A DNA stretch of 64,000 bases from assembly GCA_905182375.1 (NCBI GenBank), contig CAJJBF010000005.1, forward strand, positions 1-64,000, written 5' to 3'. The translations under genes and the position numbers were made by a program. The stretch comes from Flammeovirgaceae bacterium UBA4465 (GTDB taxonomy: Bacteria; Bacteroidota; Bacteroidia; Cytophagales; Cyclobacteriaceae). Each line of letters opens with the position of its first letter. The first letter of the stretch is position 1. Positions 18,837 to 27,059 of the stretch are shown piece by piece. The notes below the pieces were generated by a model. That model did not search any database. It saw only the letters and a list, made by a program, of their open reading frames with translations, and was not told the origin of the DNA.

Positions 18837-20007
18837 TCACCGTAACTGTTCCAGATATCCAGTTCCCGTCACAACATCACCTACTTTGATATCTCCAGCA
18901 TTATTACCTACAACCAAAGCAGTTGTACCGCTAGTAGCACCATTCACGCTCGCAGTTGAAGTACCTACATTATTACTTTCAAACTTAATAGATCCTTTAT
19001 CATCCACTGAACCAGCTGCCAGTATATATAAAGTACTCTCTCCTGCTACCAAAGTATGTGGAGAGCTTAAATCTGAATACGTACCATTGGTATTTAGCTT
19101 CTGAATTTTTAATGCAGTCGCGTTTGATGTGGACAAAACAAATTGTGTATAATCTAGATCATTATCAATATCTTCAAAAATTTCATCAATGGATACCGCT
19201 AATCGCGTCCCTTGAGGAAGTAATTGGTCAGGTATTGAATTAACAATAGTGGCTTTATCATCCACATTGTTCACAACAATAGTCATCGTATCGTTTACAG
19301 TTCTGAAACCACTTGTCACGCTCACGGGGAGTTTGTAAGTACCAATTTTATCAGCTTGACTGGTAAATGTGAACTCATCGGCGGCTATCTCATAGGTTAC
19401 TAGAGCGATATTATTGGTGTCATTTTCAATAATTCCATTAGTATTGGCTGTCAAGAGAATCCGCCAAGTAATCTGCAAAGCTCACTTTAATGGAATCTGG
19501 ATCACCATTGTCCGCATCTGCAAAAAGTACATTGGCCTTCTTTTTAAAACTTGCAAAATCTTCATTTACAGATATCGTTTCATATGCAGATGCCAAAGCA
19601 GGTGCATTGTCAATAACTAATTTTACTGTTTTGGTAAAGTTCTTACCACTGGCATCCGCTGTAATATTGACATCTGCAGCGTACTTAGTATTTGCCACCA
19701 CAGCAATATTGAACTGTCCATTACCGATATCAGTAACCATAGAGGTATCTAAATCCGTATATCCAGCAGCAGCGTTTGATAAATTTGTAAAAGTGATGGT
19801 CAATCCATAGCCATCATCATCCACATCTTCGAATCCGTTAACGCAATCAATCAAGATGTTTTTGTTAGCCGTTAGTTGATTACTGTAATAATCAACAAAC
19901 CTATTATCAGGGCTGAGCGCCGGTGCATCATCCACGGCTGTGACAATTACACTGATAAGCTGACTCAATGTCGTCTGATCAGCCGTATTGGTAGCTGTCA
20001 CTTCCAC
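18837..20007 (-). CDS. Giant protein fragment: cadherin-like/Ig-like repeats
   Basis: Two overlapping frames (19438-20007, 18837-19478) hold a series of beta-sandwich repeats. They show the strand pattern VEVTATNTADQTTLSQLISV then VTAVDDAPALS; 'VDDAP' marks the cadherin-like tandem repeats of Bacteroidota surface proteins. Later repeats include DNAPALASAYETISVNEDF and NVDDKATIVNSIPDQLL. Just upstream (20008-20100), in another frame, ANGAISATVADDTLTISALE followed by GW joins the chain to the signal-peptide fragment. The domain likely spaces the beta-helix away from the cell surface. Confidence 0.7.
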
Positions 20008-20097
20008 AGATGCCCGTCCGTAACCATCCTTCTAGAGCACTGATGGTCAAGGTGTCATCGGCCACCGTAGCGCTGATCGCCCCGTTCGCATTGATCT

Positions 20098-20322
20098 TTA
20101 TTTAGCTTGAAGACTCAGCGAATCCTTAGATACAAACAATGAATTCAACTCATACTTGTCATCTGCAAAGTCTTCAACAAAGGTCAGTATATCGTTACGT
20201 GTACCATCATCTTGAATGGAATCATAACTGATTGTTTGAGCGCTTAAATGGATAGTAGCAATAAGAAAATACAGCCCAATAAAAAATCGGTTGATGAGGA
20301 TAGATTTCAATGATTGTATCAT
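20098..20322 (-). CDS. Giant protein, N-terminal fragment with signal peptide
   Basis: 74 codons starting with ATG at 20322. Residues 1-29 form a Sec signal peptide (positively charged MIQSLKSILINR, a hydrophobic FFIGLYFLIA core, and LSAQ as the probable cleavage site). The mature part (TISYDSIQDDGTRNDILTF) starts the first repeat. The frame stops at LQAK, but cadherin-like protein goes on at once in another frame. The signal peptide at one end and the sorting domain at the other are what show that the fragments belong to one secreted protein. Confidence 0.8.
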   Translation of the reverse strand: MIQSLKSILINRFFIGLYFLIATIHLSAQTISYDSIQDDGTRNDILTFVEDFADDKYELNSLFVSKDSLSLQAK

Positions 20323-20635
20323 AATTAACTGAATATTTTAAAAAAATTGTTAAAAAAGAGAAGATAAACTTTAATTAACTAATGGTCAATACATTAAACC
20401 TCCTTTAATAATGTATTCATATACAATCTAAAATTTAAAAATAGCAAAATACTAAATATGAATTACAAGTATTAATAAGATATATTTCGTAAGATAAATA
20501 GTGCCCAGATTACTGATATTTCTCTGAATACTCTTTTAAAAAATAAAGTAACCTCTCTGTATTTTCGATTTCACCAAAAAGATTATAAATTGAAAGTATC
20601 AAATATTAAATCAAGCTTTCATTAATTCTAAAACA
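20323..20635. other. Intergenic gap, very AT-rich
   Basis: 313 bases between two minus-strand genes. It must hold the promoter of the giant gene, but I see no good TAnnTTTG box. There is no open frame of note and no clear terminator hairpin after the LysM gene. Confidence 0.5.
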
Positions 20636-21697
20636 TTACTTGTAGTAGACCATTTTCATACGTACTTGTTGATCTACAACACCCAAATCCTGAAACACAG
20701 ATTTGGTCAGGCGCAGCATAATATTTTGATTCAATCCTGTATTGGGCAATCGACCCACCACCCTAACATAGGCATTTTTATTGTTCATTAAATTGATTAC
20801 TTCAAAAATAGTACCTATACTCAGAATCCTATGTAATGCCAGATACTTTGGCGTGTTCAATTCTGAGTCAATCTTCAAAACCAATCCTTCTTCGGTATAT
20901 TTTTTGACTCCTCCAACCTCTTTAAGAAGTAATTTTGATCCATATGGAGTTGATGTATAATATGGAACTTTACTGACCCTTGCGAGTGTACTCTCGCTCA
21001 CTATTTTGCTTGGAAAAATTATTTTTTGTCCCGTTCTTACCCGATAATTTGTAAGGTTATTGAACTCTTTAATCTGATATTTGGAGGTATTGAATTTAAC
21101 TGCAATTTCTTCCATATTTTCACCAGTTTGAACATAATAAATGTAAGGTTCTGGCTCAGCTAAAGTATCTATTTCAATTGCGGCTATACTATCAGAGAAA
21201 TCATCAATGACCCTCATTTCTGCTTTTGAAGCTGCGCTAGATGACTCCTTGTAAGTACTTGTTTCAGATGAATCGCTGATGATAAGGTACTGACCAACGG
21301 ATAACTCATCTGATAATAATGCATTTATTTTTCTAAGTACTTCCAAAGAAAGATTGTATTGGTTGGCGATGGCGTACAAGGTTTCTCCCAAAGCTACTTC
21401 ATGTTGACCATTAGGAAGTTTAGAAAGTATGAGTGAGTCCTGCCAAGCTTCCTTTTCATAATGCATTTCCAATACTTGTCCAATATCCAAAGTATTGCTT
21501 TTTAAGCCATTCTGACGAATAAGATGATCTGGTGTTATATGATATCTTTTGGCTAAAGAATAGACAGTTTCTCCGCTTTCAACCTCATGGATAATAAAAA
21601 GACTATCTGCGCGCTGTATTACACTCAGCGAATCGTAAGCGTGGCAGGTAAGCGCTGATAAGAACAAAGCATAAAAAAGGCAGGCTTTATAAATCAT
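20636..21697 (-). CDS. Secreted LysM protein with C-terminal DPBB-like domain
   Basis: About 353 residues. A signal peptide (MIYKACLFYALFLSALTCHA) is followed by three LysM modules, near residues 35-80 (HEVESGETVYSLAKRYHI), 95-140 (HEVALGETLYAIANQYNL) and 185-235 (YYVQTGENMEEIAVKFNT). LysM binds N-acetylglucosamine in peptidoglycan. The C-terminal region (EEGLVLKIDSELNTPKYLAL, RVVGRLPNTG) resembles the double-psi barrel of RlpA-type proteins, but I see no intact lytic-transglycosylase active site. A role in cell wall structure or division is inferred. I start at the ATG at 21697, which overlaps the upstream gene by eleven bases. Confidence 0.82.
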   Translation of the reverse strand: MIYKACLFYALFLSALTCHAYDSLSVIQRADSLFIIHEVESGETVYSLAKRYHITPDHLIRQNGLKSNTLDIGQVLEMHYEKEAWQDSLILSKLPNGQHEVALGETLYAIANQYNLSLEVLRKINALLSDELSVGQYLIISDSSETSTYKESSSAASKAEMRVIDDFSDSIAAIEIDTLAEPEPYIYYVQTGENMEEIAVKFNTSKYQIKEFNNLTNYRVRTGQKIIFPSKIVSESTLARVSKVPYYTSTPYGSKLLLKEVGGVKKYTEEGLVLKIDSELNTPKYLALHRILSIGTIFEVINLMNNKNAYVRVVGRLPNTGLNQNIMLRLTKSVFQDLGVVDQQVRMKMVYYK

Positions 21698-22502
21698 AAA
21701 TTTTAAGATTAATCTTATTCTGAACAAATATGAGCTTCTTTGCCAAGACCATGAAACTTTCTGCTGATATCCCTTGTACTTTATGATCCAAAATAAATTC
21801 TTGGACGACCTTTTCTTCGCTCAACCACAATAAATGTTTATCCAGCAGATCCTTATTTTGCAGATAATAGAGAATCAAAATATGACTATTGAATTCCAAA
21901 TAGGCAACTTCTTCTTTCGGTTCTCGATTTTTTCGTCTCAAGTACGCGGCGACGGTATCAAAAGCAGAGGTCTCAGGTAAGAAAATAGTAGGCAAAGAAA
22001 TTTCTTCCATATTTTTCTCTTCTCCCAGTGAAATTTCAAGATATTCAAACCCCTCTTCCTTCAGCACCTTGCCTTTGATAAAGGTATCTGTCAACTCATG
22101 CAACTGAAAATTTTTAATCTCCTCTAAAATCACATTACTTTTCCAATCGTATCGCATCAAAGTAATAGGCCCTGGATTGCGTTGGTTTTGGTACACACCT
22201 ATGATCAACTGATTCCCCTTGATACCCAATAAGGTAGACCACCAATCCATTTTAATAGGGATCTTAATTTTAGTAACTTCATACGAGTGTACATGGATCA
22301 CCGCAAAATAATGCTCCATCGTCTCTTCAGAGCGCAATTCAATTCCCAGCTGGGAGGCTACTTGATCCACCTTTATTAACCAAATAGGATCTGTGAATTC
22401 CCATGAAAAACCTACATCTGATGTTAAATTCAAATCTGTGTTGTAATTTTGTACAAATTTAACCTCAACAAGATCAATGCCAAATTTCAAACATGTTTTC
22501 AT
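21687..22502 (-). CDS. DUF4905-like protein of unknown function
   Basis: About 271 residues, no signal peptide. The protein has alternating strands (LTSDVGFSWEFTDPIWLIKV; TKIKIPIKMDWWSTLLGIKG) suggestive of a WD/propeller-like or beta-rich fold. A further tag is SAFDTVAAYLRRKN. The sequence and size fit DUF4905, found in Cytophagales; this is a memory-based match. The open frame extends to 22526, which would overlap the divergent NfeD gene by about 50 bases. I use the ATG at 22502 but an even later start is possible. It overlaps the LysM gene at its 3' end and is probably in one operon with it. Confidence 0.6.
   Translation of the reverse strand: MKTCLKFGIDLVEVKFVQNYNTDLNLTSDVGFSWEFTDPIWLIKVDQVASQLGIELRSEETMEHYFAVIHVHSYEVTKIKIPIKMDWWSTLLGIKGNQLIIGVYQNQRNPGPITLMRYDWKSNVILEEIKNFQLHELTDTFIKGKVLKEEGFEYLEISLGEEKNMEEISLPTIFLPETSAFDTVAAYLRRKNREPKEEVAYLEFNSHILILYYLQNKDLLDKHLLWLSEEKVVQEFILDHKVQGISAESFMVLAKKLIFVQNKINLKIYDL
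22444..22451 (+). promoter_or_regulatory. Candidate -7 element of the nfeD-kdsB operon
   Basis: TAATTTTG is an exact TAnnTTTG match, 25 bases before the ATG at 22477. It lies inside the 5' part of the divergent DUF4905-like frame, another reason to shorten that gene. Confidence 0.45.
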
Positions 22503-23823
22503 GGCAATCCTCGCTTCCTTGTCCATTGTTTTGGTATACGGCCAAGAAAAGACACCGCAGGTACTTCATTTGAAGGTCACCAGCGATATTGATCCAAGAA
22601 GCAATCGATATGTTTCATTGGGATTGGAAAAAGCCATTGAAATGAAGGTAGACTATGTCATTCTCGAATTGGATACCTACGGTGGTGCTTTGACAGATGC
22701 CGATGAAATTAGAACAGCCATACTAAACTACGAAAGACCCATTTATGCCTATATCAATAAAGATGCCGCCTCAGCAGGTGCTTTGATCTCCATCGCTTGT
22801 GACAGCATTTATATGTCAACAGGATCAAGTATCGGTGCCGCAACCGTCGTTACGGGTGAAGGTGAAGCGGCACCTGATAAATATCAATCTTATATGAGAT
22901 CCATCATGAGATCTACCGCAGAGGCCAAAGGAAGAAATCCGGAGATTGCCGAGGCTATGGTAGATGAAGAAATACGGTTAGATTCACTGATTAAAGACGG
23001 TAAGGTTTTGACTTTTTCTGTCTCTGAAGCCATTGAGTACGGTTTCTGTGAAGCCGAAGTAGAAGGCATCACAGATATTATGCTCAGATCTGGTGTTACC
23101 CAATACGATACAGATCTATTCGAACTCAATTGGAGCGAACGATTCATTGCTCTTTTCCTGAACCCTGCCGTCAGCGGCGTACTCATATTACTGATTTTGG
23201 GAGGACTATATTTTGAGCTGCAATCTCCTGGCCTTGGTTTTCCAATTATTGCCTCAATGGTAGCCGCTCTGCTTTATTTCACGCCCTACTATCTCAATGG
23301 CCTCGCTGAAAATTGGGAAATCATTGTGTTTTTTGTAGGTCTGCTGTTGATCTCACTTGAAGTTTTTATAATTCCAGGATTTGGAATCCCCGGCATTTTA
23401 GGATTGATTTTTACCATAGGATCTCTCACCTTGGTCATGGTCAATAATGACGGTCTTAATTTTGATTTAATAGAAGCTTCCCTGCTAAATAATGCCCTCA
23501 TTACAAGTCTCATTGGATTTATAGGCGCGTTATTTCTGATGATTTTATTGGGTGCTAGATTGACCAAAACTTCTTTTTTCAACCGATTTGCTCTTACAGA
23601 TGTACAGGATACTTCTACGGGATACACCTCCAGTTTCTACAACAAATCACTCATTGGCTCCGTCGGAACCGTAGTAAGTGTCATGCGTCCCAGTGGACGC
23701 ATCATGATTGATGATGCCATGTATGACGCCTATACCCGTGGTGAATACCTCGAGAAAGGTGAAAAAATCAAAGTGATTGCAGCAGAGGGTACTTCTCTAA
23801 AAGTTCAAAAATCAGTACCATGA
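22477..23823 (+). CDS. NfeD-family membrane serine protease (ClpP-like)
   Basis: 448 residues: signal peptide (to about residue 22), ClpP-class protease domain (about 28-215) with the nucleophile in DAASAGALIS (Ser99), then four membrane segments (230-360), and a C-terminal OB-fold NfeD domain (SLIGSVGTVVSVMRPSGRIM, residues 395-445). This is the long NfeD1b form, which is linked to membrane-protein and stomatin quality control. Where known, a stomatin/SPFH gene sits next to it; none is present here. The stop overlaps the kdsB start by four bases (ATGA), so the two are translationally coupled. Confidence 0.9.
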   Translation: MPNFKHVFMAILASLSIVLVYGQEKTPQVLHLKVTSDIDPRSNRYVSLGLEKAIEMKVDYVILELDTYGGALTDADEIRTAILNYERPIYAYINKDAASAGALISIACDSIYMSTGSSIGAATVVTGEGEAAPDKYQSYMRSIMRSTAEAKGRNPEIAEAMVDEEIRLDSLIKDGKVLTFSVSEAIEYGFCEAEVEGITDIMLRSGVTQYDTDLFELNWSERFIALFLNPAVSGVLILLILGGLYFELQSPGLGFPIIASMVAALLYFTPYYLNGLAENWEIIVFFVGLLLISLEVFIIPGFGIPGILGLIFTIGSLTLVMVNNDGLNFDLIEASLLNNALITSLIGFIGALFLMILLGARLTKTSFFNRFALTDVQDTSTGYTSSFYNKSLIGSVGTVVSVMRPSGRIMIDDAMYDAYTRGEYLEKGEKIKVIAAEGTSLKVQKSVP

Positions 23824-24566
23824 AAGTTCTTGGTATCATCCCTTCACGTTATGAATCTACCCGTTTTCCAGGGAAATCATTAATTGACATTATGGGTAAA
23901 ACTATGATTCAAAGGGTCTATGAGCAGGCAAAAAAATCCAAGCAGTTGGATGACTTAGTCGTAGCCACCGATGACCAAAGAATTTTTGAAGAGGTAAAAG
24001 GTTTTGGGGGATCTGTCATCATCACAGGAAAACATCATAAAAATGGCACCGAAAGATGTCTCGAAGTAGCCGAATCACTTCAGGCTCAATTTGTGGTAAA
24101 TATTCAAGGGGATGAACCCTTCATTCAGCCAGAACAAATTGATAAATTATGTTCCATAATAAGCTCAGATACTGATTTAGCGACCTTGATTAAGCGTATT
24201 AAAGATCCTAGTGACCTTGGGAATCCCAACCTCGTGAAAGTGGTAAAATCTCTAGATGATCATGCCTTATATTTCAGTCGAAGTCCCATACCTTTTGATC
24301 GATCTATGAACAAAGCACCCACACTTCCCTCGAAAAAAATTTATTGGAAACACATCGGCATCTATGCTTACCGTACAGAAGTGCTGTCACAAATAGTCAA
24401 GTTAGAAGAAAGTGCACTTGAAAAGATGGAATCCTTGGAGCAACTCCGGTGGCTAGAAAATGGGTATAAAATCAAAACGGCTGAAACCCATTTTGAGTCT
24501 ATAGGAATAGATACACCCGAAGATTTAGATCATTTAATTGCTAAAATGAAAACTGATGCTCAGTAA
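23820..24566 (+). CDS. kdsB: 3-deoxy-manno-octulosonate cytidylyltransferase
   Basis: A 248-residue enzyme that activates Kdo with CTP to CMP-Kdo for lipid A core synthesis. Motifs are the N-terminal IPSRYESTRFPGKSL nucleotide-binding loop, VVATDDQRI, VVNIQGDEPFI and the C-terminal IGIDTPEDLDHL. Length is typical. It starts inside the nfeD stop (ATGA overlap) and its end overlaps a small membrane ORF by eleven bases. Confidence 0.94.
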   Translation: MKVLGIIPSRYESTRFPGKSLIDIMGKTMIQRVYEQAKKSKQLDDLVVATDDQRIFEEVKGFGGSVIITGKHHKNGTERCLEVAESLQAQFVVNIQGDEPFIQPEQIDKLCSIISSDTDLATLIKRIKDPSDLGNPNLVKVVKSLDDHALYFSRSPIPFDRSMNKAPTLPSKKIYWKHIGIYAYRTEVLSQIVKLEESALEKMESLEQLRWLENGYKIKTAETHFESIGIDTPEDLDHLIAKMKTDAQ

Positions 24567-24720
24567 AAAGACCCTGGTTTGGATATTAATTTCACTTTCA
24601 ATGATCACCTTCTTATTCTCAATGAGAACACCAGATAATCAATTATTCTATACATTTATTGCACTTGGGATATGGGGTGTTAGTTTTGTAGTAAATAAGT
24701 ATTACAATCCCAATTCATAA
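24556..24720 (+). CDS. Small two-helix membrane protein
   Basis: A 54-codon frame starting with ATG eleven bases before the kdsB stop. It reads as two hydrophobic helices (LVWILISLSMITFLFSM and FIALGIWGVSFVV) joined by a short polar loop (RTPDNQ), with a polar tail (NKYYNPNS). It is not in the usual size range of called genes. The overlapping start suggests translational coupling with kdsB. Coding status is inferred from hydrophobicity and position; I do not recognise a family. Confidence 0.55.
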   Translation: MLSKKTLVWILISLSMITFLFSMRTPDNQLFYTFIALGIWGVSFVVNKYYNPNS

Positions 24721-24843
24721 TTGAATTATTGAATGGAGAATCCCCCACTTAGGTCAAGATGTAAGTCATTAAACAAAAAGCCTTTATTATCAACAAGTAA
24801 TCTGTAAAACCCCTTGAGTATCCAGTACCACTGAAAATTTTAG

Positions 24844-25729
24844 ATGAGTCAGTTTCCTAAGAAAATTTTGTTTGTAGTTAATCCTGTTTCAGGTAGTGGG
24901 AAACAAAAAAAAATATCAATAAATCGAACGTTACTTAGATAAATTCAAGTTTTCATTTGAACTCGTATTCACAACGCATCCTAAACATGCAGAGGAGATT
25001 CTCCTTGAGCAGCAAGAGCACTTTGATATTATAATCGCTGTAGGTGGGGATGGTTCAGTCAATCAAATAGGTACTTTACTGATTAATTCCCCGGTAGTAT
25101 TTGGTATCATACCCGCGGGATCCGGTAATGGACTCGCGCTCCATTTAAATATTCCATTGAATTTTAAAGGAGCGATTGAGTTAATTAATTCTTATCAACA
25201 TTCCATAAAAATGGATGTCGCTAAGATAAACGAACATTATTTTTTATCTACAGCTGGAACGGGTTTTGATGCTCATGTCGCTTGGAAATTTTCAACTGCT
25301 AGCACTCGAGGTTTTTTAACTTATGCCAAAATTACCCTCCAGGAATTATTTAAGTATAAAATAAAAAAATATACATTAGAGATCAATGACCAAATCATTG
25401 AGGTGCACGCCTTGGCAGTGACCATAGCGAATTCAAACCAATATGGAAATAATGCGTATGTGTCACCCCAGTCCAAGTTGGACGATGGCTTTTTGCGATT
25501 GATCATTATTAAAGCATTTCCTATTTATTATGCACCCCTAATGATTTTTCGCCTTTTCAATAAAAGCTTGCTCAAAAGCAAATTCGTTGATACATATAAA
25601 TTAAAAAAAATAGTCATGACCTCACCGACTGAACATATACAACTAGATGGCAAACCTTTGACTATAAAGCAAAAGCTTAACATAAAAGTTATTCCTCATT
25701 GTCTACATATCATTGGTAATATTCAATGA
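24844..25729 (+). CDS. Diacylglycerol/lipid kinase family protein (one frameshift)
   Basis: About 295 residues of the YegS/DagK lipid-kinase family. The start ATG at 24844 gives KKILFVVNPVSGSGKQKK, the N-terminal phosphate-binding motif. The frame is lost at about 24915-24925. Removing one A from ATAAATC restores SIIERYLDKFKFSFELVFTT, and the rest continues with IIAVGGDGSVNQIG (catalytic GGDG) and IIPAGSGNGLALHLNIP. The end is IQLDGKPLTIKQKLNIKVIP, the family C-terminus. Such kinases use ATP to phosphorylate diacylglycerol or related lipids. Typical length and all motifs are present. Confidence 0.88.
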
Positions 25730-25760
25730 CGTCACGAATAATGAGTCCCATTGAAAAAAA

Positions 25761-27059
25761 CTATTTCATTTCATGCATCTCTACCAATACTTCCTCTGTC
25801 GCCTTTAAAATAGCAGCCACTTCAGCAGATTGAATGACATTGGAAATAAAAAGAGATTCGAATTGACTGGGTGCTAAATAGATGCCTCGGGACAACATTC
25901 CACGAAAATAGGCACCAAACAATTGGGCGTCGGTACTCTTGGCTATTTCAAAATTCGTCACCTTCTGATCCGTGAAGAATAAACTATACATACTACCTAT
26001 CTGATTGATCGTATACTTGAGTCCTTGACGCGATAAGATCTTGGTTATACCTGTAGTGATCTGGCGTGTTGTCTGTTCAACTTGTTTGTAGATTTCTGGG
26101 TGTTCGCGTAATTTTCTCAAAATGGTCATTCCTGCAGCCATCGCTACGGGGTTCCCGGACAACGTACCCGCTTGATAAATCGGTCCTTCTGGAGCTATTT
26201 GATTCATGATCTCTCTCGAACCTCCATAGGCACCCACAGGTAACCCTCCCCCGATGATCTTTCCAAAGGTGGTGAGATCAGGCTTTACTCCCAACAACTC
26301 CTGTGCACCACCTGCCGAAAGTCTAAAACCAGTCATTACTTCATCAAAAATTAATAATATTTGATGGGCATCACATCTCGCTCTAAGGCCTTCTAAAAAA
26401 TCATTATTTGGGAGTACACACCCCATATTACCAGCGACAGGTTCGACAATAATAGCACATATTTCTTTTTCATTTTCGGCAAGCACACGATCAATAGCCT
26501 TCAAATCATTGTAAGGCGCCAATAAAGTATCATGACTCGTTCCCTTGGTGACTCCCGGGCTATCGGGAACTCCCAAGGTCGCTGCTCCACTTCCTGCGGC
26601 AACCAAAAAAGCATCTCCATGACCGTGGTAACAGCCCTCAAACTTGATAAATTTATTCTTTCCCGTATAACCTCTGGCCAATCGAATGGCAGACATCGTA
26701 GCTTCCGTTCCAGAATTGACCATCCTAATTTTCTCAATTGAGGGTACCATATCAATGATTAATTCAGCTATTTCCACCTCTCTTCTACCCGGAGCTCCGA
26801 ATGAGGTCGAACTTTTCACGGCTTCAAAAATAGCTTTCTCAACTTCTTCGTTGGCATGGCCTAAAATCATAGGTCCCCAAGAGTTAATGAGGTCTATATA
26901 GGAATTGTCATCTTCATCATATAAGTAGGCTCCTTTGGCACGAGACATAAAAATAGGATCTCCTCCTACCGACTTAAAAGCCCTTACTGGTGAGTTCACG
27001 CCTCCGGGTATCAGAGTCTTTGCACGCTCAAATAACGCTTTACTGTTTCGATTCTTCAT
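25761..27059 (-). CDS. hemL: Glutamate-1-semialdehyde 2,1-aminomutase
   Basis: A 432-residue PLP enzyme that converts glutamate-1-semialdehyde to 5-aminolevulinate in tetrapyrrole synthesis. The PLP lysine is K267 in DLTTFGKIIGGGLPVGAYGG. Other motifs are MVNSGTEATMSAIRLARG, EGCYHGHGDA and the Asp of LLIFDEVMTGFR. Length is normal. The ATG directly follows the stop of the LpoA-like gene; it is the last gene of the guaA operon. Confidence 0.95.
   Translation of the reverse strand: MKNRNSKALFERAKTLIPGGVNSPVRAFKSVGGDPIFMSRAKGAYLYDEDDNSYIDLINSWGPMILGHANEEVEKAIFEAVKSSTSFGAPGRREVEIAELIIDMVPSIEKIRMVNSGTEATMSAIRLARGYTGKNKFIKFEGCYHGHGDAFLVAAGSGAATLGVPDSPGVTKGTSHDTLLAPYNDLKAIDRVLAENEKEICAIIVEPVAGNMGCVLPNNDFLEGLRARCDAHQILLIFDEVMTGFRLSAGGAQELLGVKPDLTTFGKIIGGGLPVGAYGGSREIMNQIAPEGPIYQAGTLSGNPVAMAAGMTILRKLREHPEIYKQVEQTTRQITTGITKILSRQGLKYTINQIGSMYSLFFTDQKVTNFEIAKSTDAQLFGAYFRGMLSRGIYLAPSQFESLFISNVIQSAEVAAILKATEEVLVEMHEMK

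Larger units (their letters stand above)
9004..20322 (-). pseudogene. Giant T9SS-exported mosaic adhesin-like protein, full span (many frameshifts)
   Basis: I read the region as one original gene of about 3,770 codons. The ATG at 20322 opens a signal peptide. The reconstructed stop at 9004-9006 follows a type A T9SS sorting domain. Between them sensible protein continues almost throughout but moves among the three minus-strand frames. Order from the N-terminus: cadherin-like/Ig-like repeats (about 75-500), parallel beta-helix (535-1140), FG-GAP calcium loops with FN3-like domains (1170-2850), a lipocalin-like domain (2820-2980), more FG-GAP (3000-3340), FN3, two cadherin-like domains, and the sorting domain. 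The product would be exported through the outer membrane by the type IX system and bind calcium. Whether the breaks are real or sequencing errors is undecided; fragments are listed separately. Confidence 0.7.

Noticed and set aside
15000..20100. A series of independent small secreted proteins
   Set aside because: None of the pieces after the first has a signal peptide or a credible start, and neighbouring pieces join into continuous repeat domains when one base is changed.
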